A stretch of 64,000 nt of DNA from an uncultured Neglectibacter sp. (GCA_946554335.1 CAMNSA010000009.1:46284-110283), one strand, 5' to 3'; counted from the first letter of the stretch, positions 16,999 through 26,068 are shown. The notes: a model not told the origin generated them from the letters alone. Translations and numbers: made by a program.

Positions 16999-19900
16999 AT
17001 GGGAGTCTATCATGAGGTCTCCACAAATCTGAATTTTGTGGAACGGGAAAAGAAAACGGAAAAATTCTGGGAAGCGGAAAAGATCTTCGAGGAGAGCGTT
17101 GAGGGCAGAAAAGACGACCCCTCTTATATCTTCTATGACGGTCCGCCGACGGCAAACGGGAAGCCGCATATCGGCCATTTGGAGACCCGTGCCTTTAAGG
17201 ATCTGATCCCCAGATATCAGACTATGAAAGGCCATATGGTGCCCAGAAAGGCCGGATGGGACACTCACGGTCTGCCGGTAGAGCTGGAAGTAGAGAAGCT
17301 GCTTCACATCAACGGCAAGGAGCAGATCGAGGAGTACGGGATTGCACCCTTTATTGAGAAATGTAAGGAAAGCGTCTGGAAATATAAGGGAATGTGGGAG
17401 GATTTCTCAAAGGCCGTGGGCTTTTGGGCGGATATGGAACGCCCCTATGTGACCTATGACAACTCTTTTATCGAGTCTGAATGGTGGGCGTTAAAGCAGA
17501 TCTGGGAGCGGGGGCTTCTCTATAAGGGCTTTAAGATCGTGCCTTACTGCCCGCGCTGCGGAACGCCTCTGTCCTCTCACGAGGTGGCCCAGGGCTACAA
17601 GGAAGTGAAAGAGCGCTCCGCCATCGCAAAATTTAAGTGCAGGGGAGAAGAAGCCTTTATCCTGGCCTGGACGACAACTCCCTGGACGCTGCCCTCCAAT
17701 GTGGCTCTTTGCGTCAACGCGAAGGAGGAATATGTAAAGGCAGAGAGCAGGGGCGTTCAGTATTATCTGGCCCGGGCCCTCTGCGACACGGTGCTGGGGG
17801 AAGGCGAGTACACCGTTCTGGAAAGCTTTTTGGGACAGGAGCTTGAAAATAAGGAATATGAGCCCCTTTTCGACTTTGTATCCCCCAAGGAAAAGTGCTG
17901 GTATGTGGTGTGCGACGACTATGTTACGCTGACAGACGGCACCGGGATCGTGCACATCGCCCCTGCCTTCGGTGAAGATGACGCGAAGGTTGGCAGAAAA
18001 TACGGGCTTCCCCTTGTACAGCTGGTGGACGCAAAAGGTGAGATGACCAAGGAGACTAAGTGGGCAGGCACCTTCTGCAAGGACGCCGATATGCCAATTC
18101 TGAAGGATCTGGAAGAGCGCGGTCTGCTCTTTTCCGCGCCGAAATTTGAGCACAGCTATCCTTTCTGCTGGCGCTGTGACACGCCTTTGATCTACTACGC
18201 AAGAGAGTCCTGGTATATCCGGATGACAGAGGTCAAGGACGAGCTCATTGCCAATAACAATACCGTCAACTGGTTCCCGGAAAGCATTGGCAAGGGCCGT
18301 TTTGGAGACTGGCTGGAAAATGTTCAGGATTGGGCGGTTTCCAGAAATCGTTACTGGGGAACGCCGCTGAACATCTGGGAATGTGAGTGCGGCCACCGCC
18401 ACGCGATCGGCAGTATTGCGGAGCTGAAGGAGATGTCGCCTAACTGCCCTGATGATATTGAGCTGCACCGGCCTTATGTGGACGAGGTGACTATCACCTG
18501 TCCTCATTGCGGAAAACAGATGAAACGCGTGCCCGAGGTGATCGACTGCTGGTTTGATTCCGGCTCCATGCCATTTGCCCAGCATCACTATCCCTTTGAG
18601 AATCAGGAGCTTTTTGAGAAGCAGTTCCCTGCTGATTTCATCTCTGAGGCTGTGGATCAGACCAGAGGTTGGTTCTACTCCTTACTGGCGATCTCCACGC
18701 TGCTGTTCCATCGCGCGCCCTTTAAGAATGTGCTGGTGATGGGGCTGGTCCAGGACGAGAACGGCCAGAAAATGAGCAAGTCGAAGGGCAACGCGGTAGA
18801 TCCCATGGAGGCCCTGGAAAAGTTTGGCGCCGATTCTCTGAGATGGTATTTCTACACCAATTCCGCGCCCTGGCTTCCCAGCCGCTTTCACGAGAAAGCT
18901 GTGATAGAAGGGCAGAAAAAGTTTTTCTCCACCCTTTGGAATACCTATGCGTTTTTCGTGCTCTACGCCAATATTGATTCCTTCGATCCTTCTGCGTACC
19001 GGCTTTCTGACTGTAAGCTTTCCACCATGGACAGGTGGATGCTGTCCCGGCTGAATACGGCGGTCAAGAAGACGGATGAGAACCTCGGTGCCTTCCGGAT
19101 CCCGGGGGCGGCGAGAGTGCTGCAGGACCTGGTGGACGAGATGAGCAACTGGTATGTGCGGCGCAGCCGGGAGCGTTTCTGGGTCCAGGATATGACGGAG
19201 GATAAGATCGCCGCCTATATGACCCTTTCTACCGCTCTGGTCACCGTGGCAAAGCTGGCTGCCCCTATGGCGCCTTTCATGAGCGAAGAGATCTACCGGA
19301 ATCTGGTGTGCTCTGTAGAGGGCACCGCTCCCAAGAGCGTCCACCTCTGCGCCTTCCCCGTCTGTGAGGATGGATTTGTGGACAGCAAGCTGGAAGCGGA
19401 TATGGACGAGGTTTTGAGGATCGTAGGCCTGGGCCGCGCCGCCAGAAACCTTTCCAATTTGAAAAACCGGCAGCCGCTGTCCGCGCTCTATACGGACGCC
19501 GGAGCGGATCTGGGCGGGCTGTACCAGGATATCATCAAGCAGGAGTTGAATGTGAAAAAGCTGGAATTCCTCTCGGATATGTCAGAGTTCAGCTCTTACA
19601 CCTTCAAGCCTCAGCTGCGTCTGTTGGGACAGAAGTACGGCAAGAAGATCGGGGAGATCCGATCCGCTCTCAGCGCTTTGAATGGCAGTGCCGCGAAGCA
19701 GGAGCTGGATTCCACCGGCGCGCTGTGTCTGACTCTTTCCGATGGAGCAATCTCCCTGACTGAGGAAGAGCTGCTCATTGAAACCAGCCAGAAAGAGGGC
19801 TACACCTCAGTTTCCGAGCGGGGCTTGACTGTCTCCCTGGATACCCGGCTCACCGATGCGCTCATCGAAGAGGGCTTTGTGAGAGAGATCGTCAGTAAGC

Positions 19901-20118
19901 TTCAGTCCATGCGTAAGGACGCGGGCTTCCAGGTGACGGACCACATTGAGGTTTTCGTTTCCGGAAACGACAAGATCGCCGAGGTTCTCAAAAAGAACGA
20001 AGCTTCCATTCTCAAGGATGTACTGGGAGAGGGCTGCCATTATGGCGAGCTTTCCGGCTACACCGCCCAGTGGGATGTAAACGGCGAGAAGGTCGAGTTT
20101 GGCGTGAAGAAGCTGTAA
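16999..20118 (+). CDS. ileS: Isoleucyl-tRNA synthetase
   Basis: IleRS charges tRNA-Ile. The 1039-residue protein has the class I HIGH motif in KPHIGHLE at about residues 56-60, a CP1 editing domain with TTTPWTLPSN, KMSKSKGN at about 593-600, and a long C-terminal anticodon-binding region. The length and sequence style (FYDGPPTANGKPHIGHLETRAFKD) match the type 2, eukaryote-like IleRS subfamily. Members of that subfamily are often less sensitive to mupirocin (family knowledge). Expression is set by the Ile T-box upstream. Confidence 0.98.
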   Translation: MGVYHEVSTNLNFVEREKKTEKFWEAEKIFEESVEGRKDDPSYIFYDGPPTANGKPHIGHLETRAFKDLIPRYQTMKGHMVPRKAGWDTHGLPVELEVEKLLHINGKEQIEEYGIAPFIEKCKESVWKYKGMWEDFSKAVGFWADMERPYVTYDNSFIESEWWALKQIWERGLLYKGFKIVPYCPRCGTPLSSHEVAQGYKEVKERSAIAKFKCRGEEAFILAWTTTPWTLPSNVALCVNAKEEYVKAESRGVQYYLARALCDTVLGEGEYTVLESFLGQELENKEYEPLFDFVSPKEKCWYVVCDDYVTLTDGTGIVHIAPAFGEDDAKVGRKYGLPLVQLVDAKGEMTKETKWAGTFCKDADMPILKDLEERGLLFSAPKFEHSYPFCWRCDTPLIYYARESWYIRMTEVKDELIANNNTVNWFPESIGKGRFGDWLENVQDWAVSRNRYWGTPLNIWECECGHRHAIGSIAELKEMSPNCPDDIELHRPYVDEVTITCPHCGKQMKRVPEVIDCWFDSGSMPFAQHHYPFENQELFEKQFPADFISEAVDQTRGWFYSLLAISTLLFHRAPFKNVLVMGLVQDENGQKMSKSKGNAVDPMEALEKFGADSLRWYFYTNSAPWLPSRFHEKAVIEGQKKFFSTLWNTYAFFVLYANIDSFDPSAYRLSDCKLSTMDRWMLSRLNTAVKKTDENLGAFRIPGAARVLQDLVDEMSNWYVRRSRERFWVQDMTEDKIAAYMTLSTALVTVAKLAAPMAPFMSEEIYRNLVCSVEGTAPKSVHLCAFPVCEDGFVDSKLEADMDEVLRIVGLGRAARNLSNLKNRQPLSALYTDAGADLGGLYQDIIKQELNVKKLEFLSDMSEFSSYTFKPQLRLLGQKYGKKIGEIRSALSALNGSAAKQELDSTGALCLTLSDGAISLTEEELLIETSQKEGYTSVSERGLTVSLDTRLTDALIEEGFVREIVSKLQSMRKDAGFQVTDHIEVFVSGNDKIAEVLKKNEASILKDVLGEGCHYGELSGYTAQWDVNGEKVEFGVKKL

Positions 20119-20140
20119 ATCAAGTCACAATTTCATATGC

Positions 20141-20168
20141 AAAAGACGGCTCTATGCCGTCTTTTGCT
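20141..20168 (+). terminator. Intrinsic terminator after ileS
   Basis: The hairpin AAAAGACGGC-TCTAT-GCCGTCTTTT lies 22 bases after the ileS stop. Confidence 0.9.
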
Positions 20169-20212
20169 ATTTTATCCGCAGCTATCGATCCCTATAGAAA
20201 GGAGAAGCTGCC

Positions 20213-20473
20213 ATGAGTAAAGAAGCTCCCGATCTGGTTTACTCTTACCGCCTTACCTGTTTTGATGGGACAGCGCCCTGCGACGATGAAGGCATGCTTA
20301 CTCTGGCGATCTGCAAGCGGGACATGAGGCGGGTGATCGGCAGGAAATTTCAAAGGCGGAAAAAGGATCAGCGGAATATCTGTTTTATCGGCCTTATGGG
20401 GAAAGATCTGAAGAAAGCATTCTCCGAGGATCCTCATAAGCCGGGAGAGATCCTCTACTCCAGAGGCACCTAA
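20213..20473 (+). CDS. Small protein of unknown function
   Basis: This 86-residue protein has a well-placed AAAGGAG ribosome site eight bases before the ATG, so it is probably expressed. The N-terminal half (LVYSYRLTCFDGTAP, then MLTLAICKRDMRRVIG) faintly recalls the start of Nmad2-type nucleotide-modification-associated proteins. Those are about twice as long, so this could be a truncated relative; the resemblance is from memory and unverified. The C-terminal half is basic and then ends quickly. It stands alone after the ileS terminator. No function is assigned. Confidence 0.55.
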   Translation: MSKEAPDLVYSYRLTCFDGTAPCDDEGMLTLAICKRDMRRVIGRKFQRRKKDQRNICFIGLMGKDLKKAFSEDPHKPGEILYSRGT

Positions 20474-20731
20474 ATGCTTGGGGGCCACAGCATTTAGGCG
20501 CCTGAAATCCGATCATACTTTCTCCTTTTGATTTCTGAAAGAATGTGTTTCCATAAGCTTGCTTTTGATTGAAAAATCCGCTTTCGGAGGACCGGCCTTT
20601 GTGAAAGGAAAAGTGCCTATTCGCTGTCAAAAATATTTTGCCGCCTGCAACGGTTTTCTCTTGTCATCCGTTCTCCATGCAGAAAGGAAGAAAAGTCCTT
20701 TAAGAAGAGCATCGAATGGAGGATCACAAGC
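20474..20731 (+). other. Intergenic stretch with no recognised element
   Basis: About 260 bases between the small protein and the hydrolase. A 64-codon open frame here lacks a ribosome site and any recognisable sequence. Composition shifts to AT-rich toward the hydrolase gene. Confidence 0.5.
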
Positions 20732-21658
20732 ATGGCGTATATCACTATCATGAACAAAAATATCTATTATGAAATACATGGGGCTGAAAACAGCGATACT
20801 TTACTGTATCTTCATGGAGGACCTGGCGCAAGTTGCCTTGATTTTACAAATCAGGCAAAGGCTCTGGGCAAAAAAATTAAGACTATCATATTTGATCAAT
20901 TCGGTGTCCTTCGGTCTGATGCCATCGGCAAAGATGAAGTCTACAGCATGGAATATCAGATTGAAATGCTTGAGGAAATGCGGAAATCTCTGAGAATAGA
21001 AAAATGGAGTATCCTTGGTCATTCTTATGGCGGTATGCTCGCAGTTCTGTATGCCTGTCGTTATCCGACTTCTATCCACAAGATGATTTTAGAATGCCCT
21101 TCTCTATGGTTTGAAAATTCTGCGAAGTCAGTCGCAGAATATGTGACAGGACATATTGACAGTTTACAAAATGGAGCGGCAAGCGAACTTTGTGAAAAAA
21201 TTAAAGTCACCGATTATCAAGGCAAAACAGAAATCGCCCTTGATCTGATTGCTCTGCTCAACTATGTTACCGATCAAAAATTGCGGAATTATCTGCATGG
21301 TATTTCTTATGAAGAATACCAAAAGAGTATGGATACGAATGATATTACAGAAGAAATGTGGGCAAGAGGAGACCGGCATTTTATGAAACTGTTAGAAATG
21401 CCGCCGATGCAGAATGATCCCACCGAAAAAAGGGCAACTATGCTGGATAATTTTCTGCCAATGATTCAAAAGGTAACCCTTCCGGTATTGCTTATCAATG
21501 GAAGATATGATCCCGCCTGTTCCGAATATCAGATAGAGTATATGTTAAAAAATGTGCAAGACATCACGCAGGTTATCTTCGAGAACAGCGGACATTTTCC
21601 GAGAATTGAAGAGGCAGAATTATATACTGATACGGTGCTTGGCTTTCTTGAAGCATGA
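20732..21658 (+). CDS. Alpha/beta hydrolase, proline-iminopeptidase-like
   Basis: This 308-residue alpha/beta hydrolase has the oxyanion motif HGGPGAS at about residues 28-34, typical of the S33 prolyl aminopeptidase group. The nucleophile elbow is GHSYGG at about 95-100 (Ser 97), and a late NGRYDPACSEYQ and SGHFPRIEE supply the Asp and His of the triad. The substrate (peptide, lactone or ester) cannot be told. GGAGG lies ten bases before the ATG. Codon use is clearly more AT-rich than in the neighbouring genes, suggesting recent acquisition. It has no operon partner. Confidence 0.87.
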   Translation: MAYITIMNKNIYYEIHGAENSDTLLYLHGGPGASCLDFTNQAKALGKKIKTIIFDQFGVLRSDAIGKDEVYSMEYQIEMLEEMRKSLRIEKWSILGHSYGGMLAVLYACRYPTSIHKMILECPSLWFENSAKSVAEYVTGHIDSLQNGAASELCEKIKVTDYQGKTEIALDLIALLNYVTDQKLRNYLHGISYEEYQKSMDTNDITEEMWARGDRHFMKLLEMPPMQNDPTEKRATMLDNFLPMIQKVTLPVLLINGRYDPACSEYQIEYMLKNVQDITQVIFENSGHFPRIEEAELYTDTVLGFLEA

Positions 21659-21856
21659 AATATCCGCTGAAGTAAAAGTAATTTCCTATCGCTGAACGAT
21701 ATGCTGTTTGAGGCGGCAGTGTCAGGAGTTTGTGATATCCGAGGACCGGAGAGTAACGGACTGGGCGGAGAACCTGATTAGGAAGCATATTGATCCGCGC
21801 GATCTGTAAGGGTATCAGACGCTGAGAGTTTGTGCTTTGAGGGAATTTATCATATA

Positions 21857-21901
21857 AAACAGCAGGAGGCGCTCTGTAAAGAACACCTCCTGCTGTTTTA
21901 A
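21857..21901. terminator. Bidirectional intrinsic terminator
   Basis: A strong stem AAACAGCAGGAGG / CCTCCTGCTGTTT sits between two convergent genes, with T-runs on both strands. Confidence 0.9.
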
Positions 21902-21914
21902 TCTGAATGGAAAG

Positions 21915-22889
21915 TTAAAAGAAAACCTTTTTTCCGGTTCTGGCAGCCTGATAAGCGCCTACCATCAATTTCGTCAGGGCAACGGCGTCCTCAATGGGGT
22001 TGGGTGCTAAATCTTTCCGGTGGTTGACCACAGCGCTGATCCAGGCGTCAATGGGCATCGTCATGGCAGGGGGAAGATCGGCCTTTTTCACCAGCTTCCC
22101 TTCGGTCTCCTCACAGGAATACTCCAAAATATCATTGTGGACCATCAGGGATCCCTTTGTGCCGCTCATCTCCAGCACATAGGGCATCCCGACGGTGACA
22201 AAGCCCGTTTCGGAAACGCCGATAGCGCCGTTTGCAAACTCCAGTACGGACACGGCGTTGTCCTCTACGCCCCGGTTTGTTACCTGGGTAAACTGGGAGA
22301 CGATGGATTTGGGTTCTCCCAGGAACCAGTGAAGGGTGTACATGGGATGGGCGCCCAGATCGATCATCGCGCCGCCTCCGGTCTGTTTTTCATCGTAAAA
22401 ATAGGCGGGCAGCCAGTCTCCTGTGCTTCCGTTGTGGGCGTCGCGCACTCTGGCATAGGTGATCTCGCCCAGCTTTCCGCTTTCCACCAAAGCTTTTGCC
22501 GCCTGTAGGGTGGGCCAGGTCTTGTGAGGATAGGAGATGGTGAATATCACATCGTTTTCTTTGACTGCGTCCGCGATCTCCTGGGCGTCCTCGTTGGTGA
22601 AGGCAAGCACCTTTTCCGTGAAGATGTTCTTCTTGGCCTTGGCAGCGGCGATCAGAATATCGTGATGCTGATAGGTGGCAGAGGTGATCTGCACGCTGTC
22701 AATGCTCTTGTCATCCCAGATCTTCTGAAGATCCGGCTCAAAGGGGACAGAAAATTCCTGGGCAAGGGCTTTGCCCCGCTCCGGGTCGTCGTCCCAAAGG
22801 CAGGCAAGCTCTGCCTGAGGATTCTTTTGGATGGCGCCGGCATACTCCCGGATATGGACATGCCAGCCTCCAATCACTGCAACTTTCAT
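21915..22889 (-). CDS. Gfo/Idh/MocA-family oxidoreductase
   Basis: This is a 324-residue NAD(P)-dependent dehydrogenase. The Rossmann start is MKVAVIGGWHVH, in which the usual GxGxxG reads GGWHVH. The EK pair reads FTEKVLAF, and GGGAMIDLGAHPMYTLHWFLG carries the catalytic-helix Asp and His. It is distinct from the 428-residue family member encoded near 15.3 kb and shorter. GGAAGGAG precedes the ATG. The substrate is probably a sugar or cyclitol. It lies downstream of, and in the same direction as, a NahK-like kinase, so a shared carbohydrate role is possible but not shown. Confidence 0.85.
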   Translation of the reverse strand: MKVAVIGGWHVHIREYAGAIQKNPQAELACLWDDDPERGKALAQEFSVPFEPDLQKIWDDKSIDSVQITSATYQHHDILIAAAKAKKNIFTEKVLAFTNEDAQEIADAVKENDVIFTISYPHKTWPTLQAAKALVESGKLGEITYARVRDAHNGSTGDWLPAYFYDEKQTGGGAMIDLGAHPMYTLHWFLGEPKSIVSQFTQVTNRGVEDNAVSVLEFANGAIGVSETGFVTVGMPYVLEMSGTKGSLMVHNDILEYSCEETEGKLVKKADLPPAMTMPIDAWISAVVNHRKDLAPNPIEDAVALTKLMVGAYQAARTGKKVFF

Positions 22890-23015
22890 AAAAAGCTCCT
22901 TCCCAATTTTTCTTCCGATCTAAATAAAGCTTACACTAAAAGGATGGAAAAATCAAGAAGAACTACCCTCCAAACAGCGGAAAGCAGTTCTTTCTGAAAA
23001 TCCTTTTATAAAGCT

Positions 23016-24113
23016 TTAAATGTTCTGCATCAACCGTTCAATGATATCCCGCATACTTTGATCGTTTTCTTCCAGCTCATGCACCAGCTTGAACTGGTTT
23101 TTGGCCCGAACCAGATTGTGCTCGGGATATGCCGTTCTGAAATAGACATCGCCATTGAGGTAGTCGGCGAGGAAACGGATCCCCACCTCAAAGGTCATCA
23201 ATCTGGCCCCGTCAGGCAGTACCTCCAGCTCCTTTTTGGTAAGGGATTTGCCTGCGGTGGAGAGGAACCCTTCGGAATAGGCTTCGAAGAGGGAGAGGTC
23301 AAAATTCACCTTGGAGAGGTCCCGTTCATCCTCTTCGGCAGTAGAGGCGGCTGCCCGGATGGAATCGCCAAAATCGAAAGCTGAAAGACCGGGCATGACC
23401 GTGTCCAGATCGATTACGCAGACCGCTTTCCCGGTTTTCTGGTCGAAGAGGATATTGCTGAGCTTAGTGTCGTTGTGGGTGACTCGTGTGGGGAGGACCC
23501 CTTTCTCCTGCAAACGGACTAAAAGGCTGCAATCCGCTTTTCTGGCGGCGGCGAAGGCGAGCTCAGCTGCGCATTGCTCTATCCGATTGGAAAAATTTTT
23601 CTCTATGGCGGCTTCTAACTGGCGATAGCGCTCAGGCGTATTATGAAAATTCGGAATGATCTCAAAAAGAGTATCGGCGGGGTAATCGCTGAGCATATTC
23701 TGGAATTCTCCAAAAGCCCGTCCTGCCTCCCGCAGCAGGGCAGCCTGTCCCACCGCCTCGCAGGTAGTGTCCTCAATGTACAGCATACAGCGCCAGAATT
23801 CTCCTTCTTTGTCCTGATAGAAGGAGCTGCCGGAACGGTCATTGACGATGGTGAGGACTTCCCGGTCAGGGTCGCCGCCCTTGGCGGTTACCTTTTTTCG
23901 CAGGAATTCCGTAACGGCTACGATGTTTTTCATGATATTCTGGGGATGAGGGAATACAAAGCGGTTCATCCGCTGAAAAAGCAGCTTTTGGGAAGGCGTT
24001 TCCACTAAAAAGGTGCCGTTGATATGCCCGCTCTCCAGCATGGAAACAGAAGTGGGCTCTCCCAGACCGTAGGCCTCCAGAATATCAGGACTGATTTGCG
24101 ATTGTTTCATCAT
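23016..24113 (-). CDS. Phosphotransferase-family kinase, N-acetylhexosamine 1-kinase (NahK)-like
   Basis: This 365-residue protein has the aminoglycoside-phosphotransferase/choline-kinase fold. The catalytic loop reads THNDTKLSNILFD and the metal-binding motif VCVIDLDTVMPG, followed by DFGDSIR. That combination is characteristic of NahK-type kinases, which phosphorylate GlcNAc/GalNAc at C1 in lacto-N-biose/mucin-glycan use. The early SGHINGTFLVE motif also fits. Homologues are sometimes labelled mucin desulfatase, which is misleading. AGGAG precedes two adjacent ATGs (24113 and 24110). No phosphorylase or nucleotidyltransferase is next to it, so the sugar substrate is unproved. Confidence 0.82.
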   Translation of the reverse strand: MMKQSQISPDILEAYGLGEPTSVSMLESGHINGTFLVETPSQKLLFQRMNRFVFPHPQNIMKNIVAVTEFLRKKVTAKGGDPDREVLTIVNDRSGSSFYQDKEGEFWRCMLYIEDTTCEAVGQAALLREAGRAFGEFQNMLSDYPADTLFEIIPNFHNTPERYRQLEAAIEKNFSNRIEQCAAELAFAAARKADCSLLVRLQEKGVLPTRVTHNDTKLSNILFDQKTGKAVCVIDLDTVMPGLSAFDFGDSIRAAASTAEEDERDLSKVNFDLSLFEAYSEGFLSTAGKSLTKKELEVLPDGARLMTFEVGIRFLADYLNGDVYFRTAYPEHNLVRAKNQFKLVHELEENDQSMRDIIERLMQNI

Positions 24114-24123
24114 AAGGCTCCTC

Positions 24124-25428
24124 TCAATAACGATAGGGAATGGTGGCGGTCACTGTTCTCATGCCGCCGGAATCGGAAATGCTGACCTTGCCGCTGTGGA
24201 GTCCCACAATAGCTTCCGTATTTTCAAAGCCATTTGACGCGCTTCCCTCCGAGGGGGCGTCTTCCAGAAGGTGCTGCAAAAGGTCTTCCAGTTTTTTACC
24301 TTTTATCGAAAATTTTTCCGGGGCTGCGGCAGAAAAGGAATAAATGGCTTCAAAAAGAACACTGTCATCCGCGGGAAGAAGGGAAAAATGGACCTTTCTC
24401 TCACCTTCGGCTTTGGCCGCTTCCAGACAGGCCTGAGTCAAAAGTTCGTTTACCACGATACAGATCTCTCCGGTTTCCATGGGGATCTCCTGAGAAGATG
24501 CGGAGCTCTCAAATTGTACGCCTGTCTGATTGGCCACCGCGGCCTTTGTGGCGATGATGGCGTTGATGTAAGGGTTCTTATGGTATTCTCCCAGCATAGG
24601 AGAGGGGACGGCGTTTTTCTTGAAATTATCAATATAAGTAAGAAGCTTTTCTCCATCGCCGTCATGAAGCATGACCTTGACGGTATCAAGAGCATATTCG
24701 CTGTTTTTCTGGGCGGAGCGCACCTCCTTGATGCTTGCCAGCATATCGGTAAAATCTCCGGATTCCATTTCCAGGATACGCTTTCTAGCCGCGTCCATGG
24801 TGGCCCTTTCCCGAAATTTTCCCGCGTGGTAAAGAGAGCGAAAGGCGAAAACCGTAGCACAGAAAAAGAGAACGGAGAACAGGAAGCGGATTGCAAGCAC
24901 ATGTCCTCGGAAGAAAATATCGAAGCTCCCGGCAAAAAGCAGAAAGCCGAAAATCTGAAACAAGGTCATTCCTATCAAAAATCCGGAAACACCGCGGTCA
25001 CTGAAATGATGGATGGGGCGGTAGAGACAAAGACAGATGAGAAGGGAAAAAAGAAGCGTGGAAAGCACAGAGAAAAAGGCCGCAAAAGCTCCGGAAGAGG
25101 AGATCGGGAGCACCCCCAGGAAGAGTTCGCAGAAGAAGCTCAAAAACAGGCAGTTGCCAATACATAAAAGGCTCAGATACAGCTTTTGCAGGAAGTTGTT
25201 GGTATAGAGGAACAGAGAGGAGAAGAAAAGAAGGGCTCCATGACAGCAAAGGGCCAGATATTCTCCTAAGGCTCCTTCCGCCAGATTCTGGAAAACCGCG
25301 CTGCCCAGCAGGGAAATAAGGTAAACGCCGGCGGCGATGCCTGCATTGGTCCAGATGCGGTAGCGGTTTTCCAGCAAAACAAGGAATAGGCATACATTAC
25401 AGAGAAAGACGATAGGGAAATAGATCAA
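24124..25428 (-). CDS. Membrane protein with degenerate GHKL/histidine-kinase-like C-terminus
   Basis: This 434-residue protein has an N-terminal half of about six hydrophobic segments (about residues 1-215), then a cytoplasmic region in AgrC/GHKL style: a helical stretch ending MLHDGDGEKLLTYIDNF, then CIVVNELLTQACLEAA in the place of the N box. The expected phosphoacceptor His is not visible (VRSAQKNSEYALD where RHD..H is usual), and the glycine-rich ATP-lid motifs are unclear. It may be a pseudokinase. I place the start at TTG 25428, where AAAGGAG sits eight bases upstream; a longer frame to 25497 lacks a site and runs into repeat sequence. It ends 10 bases before the NahK-like gene. Confidence 0.7.
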   Translation of the reverse strand: MIYFPIVFLCNVCLFLVLLENRYRIWTNAGIAAGVYLISLLGSAVFQNLAEGALGEYLALCCHGALLFFSSLFLYTNNFLQKLYLSLLCIGNCLFLSFFCELFLGVLPISSSGAFAAFFSVLSTLLFSLLICLCLYRPIHHFSDRGVSGFLIGMTLFQIFGFLLFAGSFDIFFRGHVLAIRFLFSVLFFCATVFAFRSLYHAGKFRERATMDAARKRILEMESGDFTDMLASIKEVRSAQKNSEYALDTVKVMLHDGDGEKLLTYIDNFKKNAVPSPMLGEYHKNPYINAIIATKAAVANQTGVQFESSASSQEIPMETGEICIVVNELLTQACLEAAKAEGERKVHFSLLPADDSVLFEAIYSFSAAAPEKFSIKGKKLEDLLQHLLEDAPSEGSASNGFENTEAIVGLHSGKVSISDSGGMRTVTATIPYRY

Positions 25429-25546
25429 TTTCAGCACTCCTTTAGGCAACTCAGTTTTGGGAAGACGAGCTGCTTCGCGGTTTTGAAATTCTTTCAAAGC
25501 AAAATACTTGCTTGCAAGGGATTTTTTGCGAAGTGTTCAATAGCGC

Positions 25547-25628
25547 GCCTGCGGCGAGCACTCGTGAGGCAATCTTACTTGAATGTTTTCCCGCCTGACC
25601 CGACCGCAATCCTTCGAGAATATTATAA
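25547..25628 (-). repeat. Structured intergenic repeat, module Y (divergent copy)
   Basis: In minus-strand sense the module begins at a TATAAT and contains a GGTCGGG segment, then CAAGTAAGATTGCCTCACGA and GTGCTCGCCGCAGG. It aligns with the Y copies at 25653-25735 and 43965-44044, best over the last 25 bases (TCACGAG-GC-C-CCGCAGG). Confidence 0.65.
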
Positions 25629-25652
25629 CATGTTTGAATCACGAAGTGATTC

Positions 25653-25735
25653 GCGCCTGCGGAGGGCACTCGTGATGATGCTTTCCTCAAATACCCTGCT
25701 TTGCGGCCCGACCATAGGTCTTTGCAGATATTATA
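25653..25735 (-). repeat. Structured intergenic repeat, module Y
   Basis: In minus-strand sense the copy starts with TATAATATC and contains CAAAGACCTATGGTCG, a TTTGAGGAAAGCATCATCAC segment and GAGTGCCCTCCGCAGG. The same ordered blocks occur on the plus strand at 43965-44044. A small perfect hairpin GAATCAC-GAA-GTGATTC lies between this copy and the next (25635-25652). Confidence 0.8.
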
Positions 25736-25741
25736 AGTACT

Positions 25742-25852
25742 AAAGGCGCAATCTGCATTGGAGAAGCCCGGTGCTTTTCGAGCCTGCGAGAAAAGGAAAC
25801 CGATTCGCGGCTTAGGGGTTCTCCCATATGACCACGGAGTGGTCATTATTCA
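25742..25852 (-). repeat. Structured intergenic repeat, module X (double hairpin)
   Basis: In minus-strand sense, ATAATGACC opens an 8-bp hairpin ATGACCAC-TCC-GTGGTCAT. It is followed at once by ATGGGAGAA.., an internal polypyrimidine TTTCCTTTTCTC, and ..GGGCTTCTCC closing a long stem. The module ends in GCGCC. The related copy at 44050-44150 keeps the architecture with compensating base changes. Confidence 0.8.
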
Positions 25853-26039
25853 CAGCGTAAGAATATTATAACATATTTTTCCCTGCGGGTACAATTCTTT
25901 GAGGAGAAAAGAGGAAATTTTATGGAAAAGATTTGAAATTAGTTTTCTGAAGCGCAAAAGGACGCCAAAAGAGCCTTTTCGGGTGAATTTTGAAACAGGA
26001 CGCCTTTTCAGATCAAGAAAAAATTTATGATGCAATACA

Positions 26040-26068
26040 TTGACAGGCGAGGTATATTGAAATATAAT
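26040..26068 (+). promoter_or_regulatory. Promoter of the PadR-HAAS-DUF4097 operon
   Basis: Perfect TTGACA (26040-26045) and perfect TATAAT (26063-26068) are spaced 17 bases apart. PadR proteins in such operons usually autorepress, so an operator near here is expected, but no clear palindrome was identified. Confidence 0.85.

Noticed and set aside
20559..20753. A 64-codon plus-strand frame before the hydrolase
   Set aside because: No ribosome site or family resemblance, and it overlaps the hydrolase start in another frame.
25483..25852. Short peptides with a shared RKASSR-P-AG pattern encoded by the Y modules
   Set aside because: The likeness follows from DNA-level repeat conservation; the frames lack start sites and are interrupted differently in each copy.
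25547..25852. Possible CRISPR array
   Set aside because: The modules are about 80-110 bases, unequal and without regular short spacers, and no cas gene is present.
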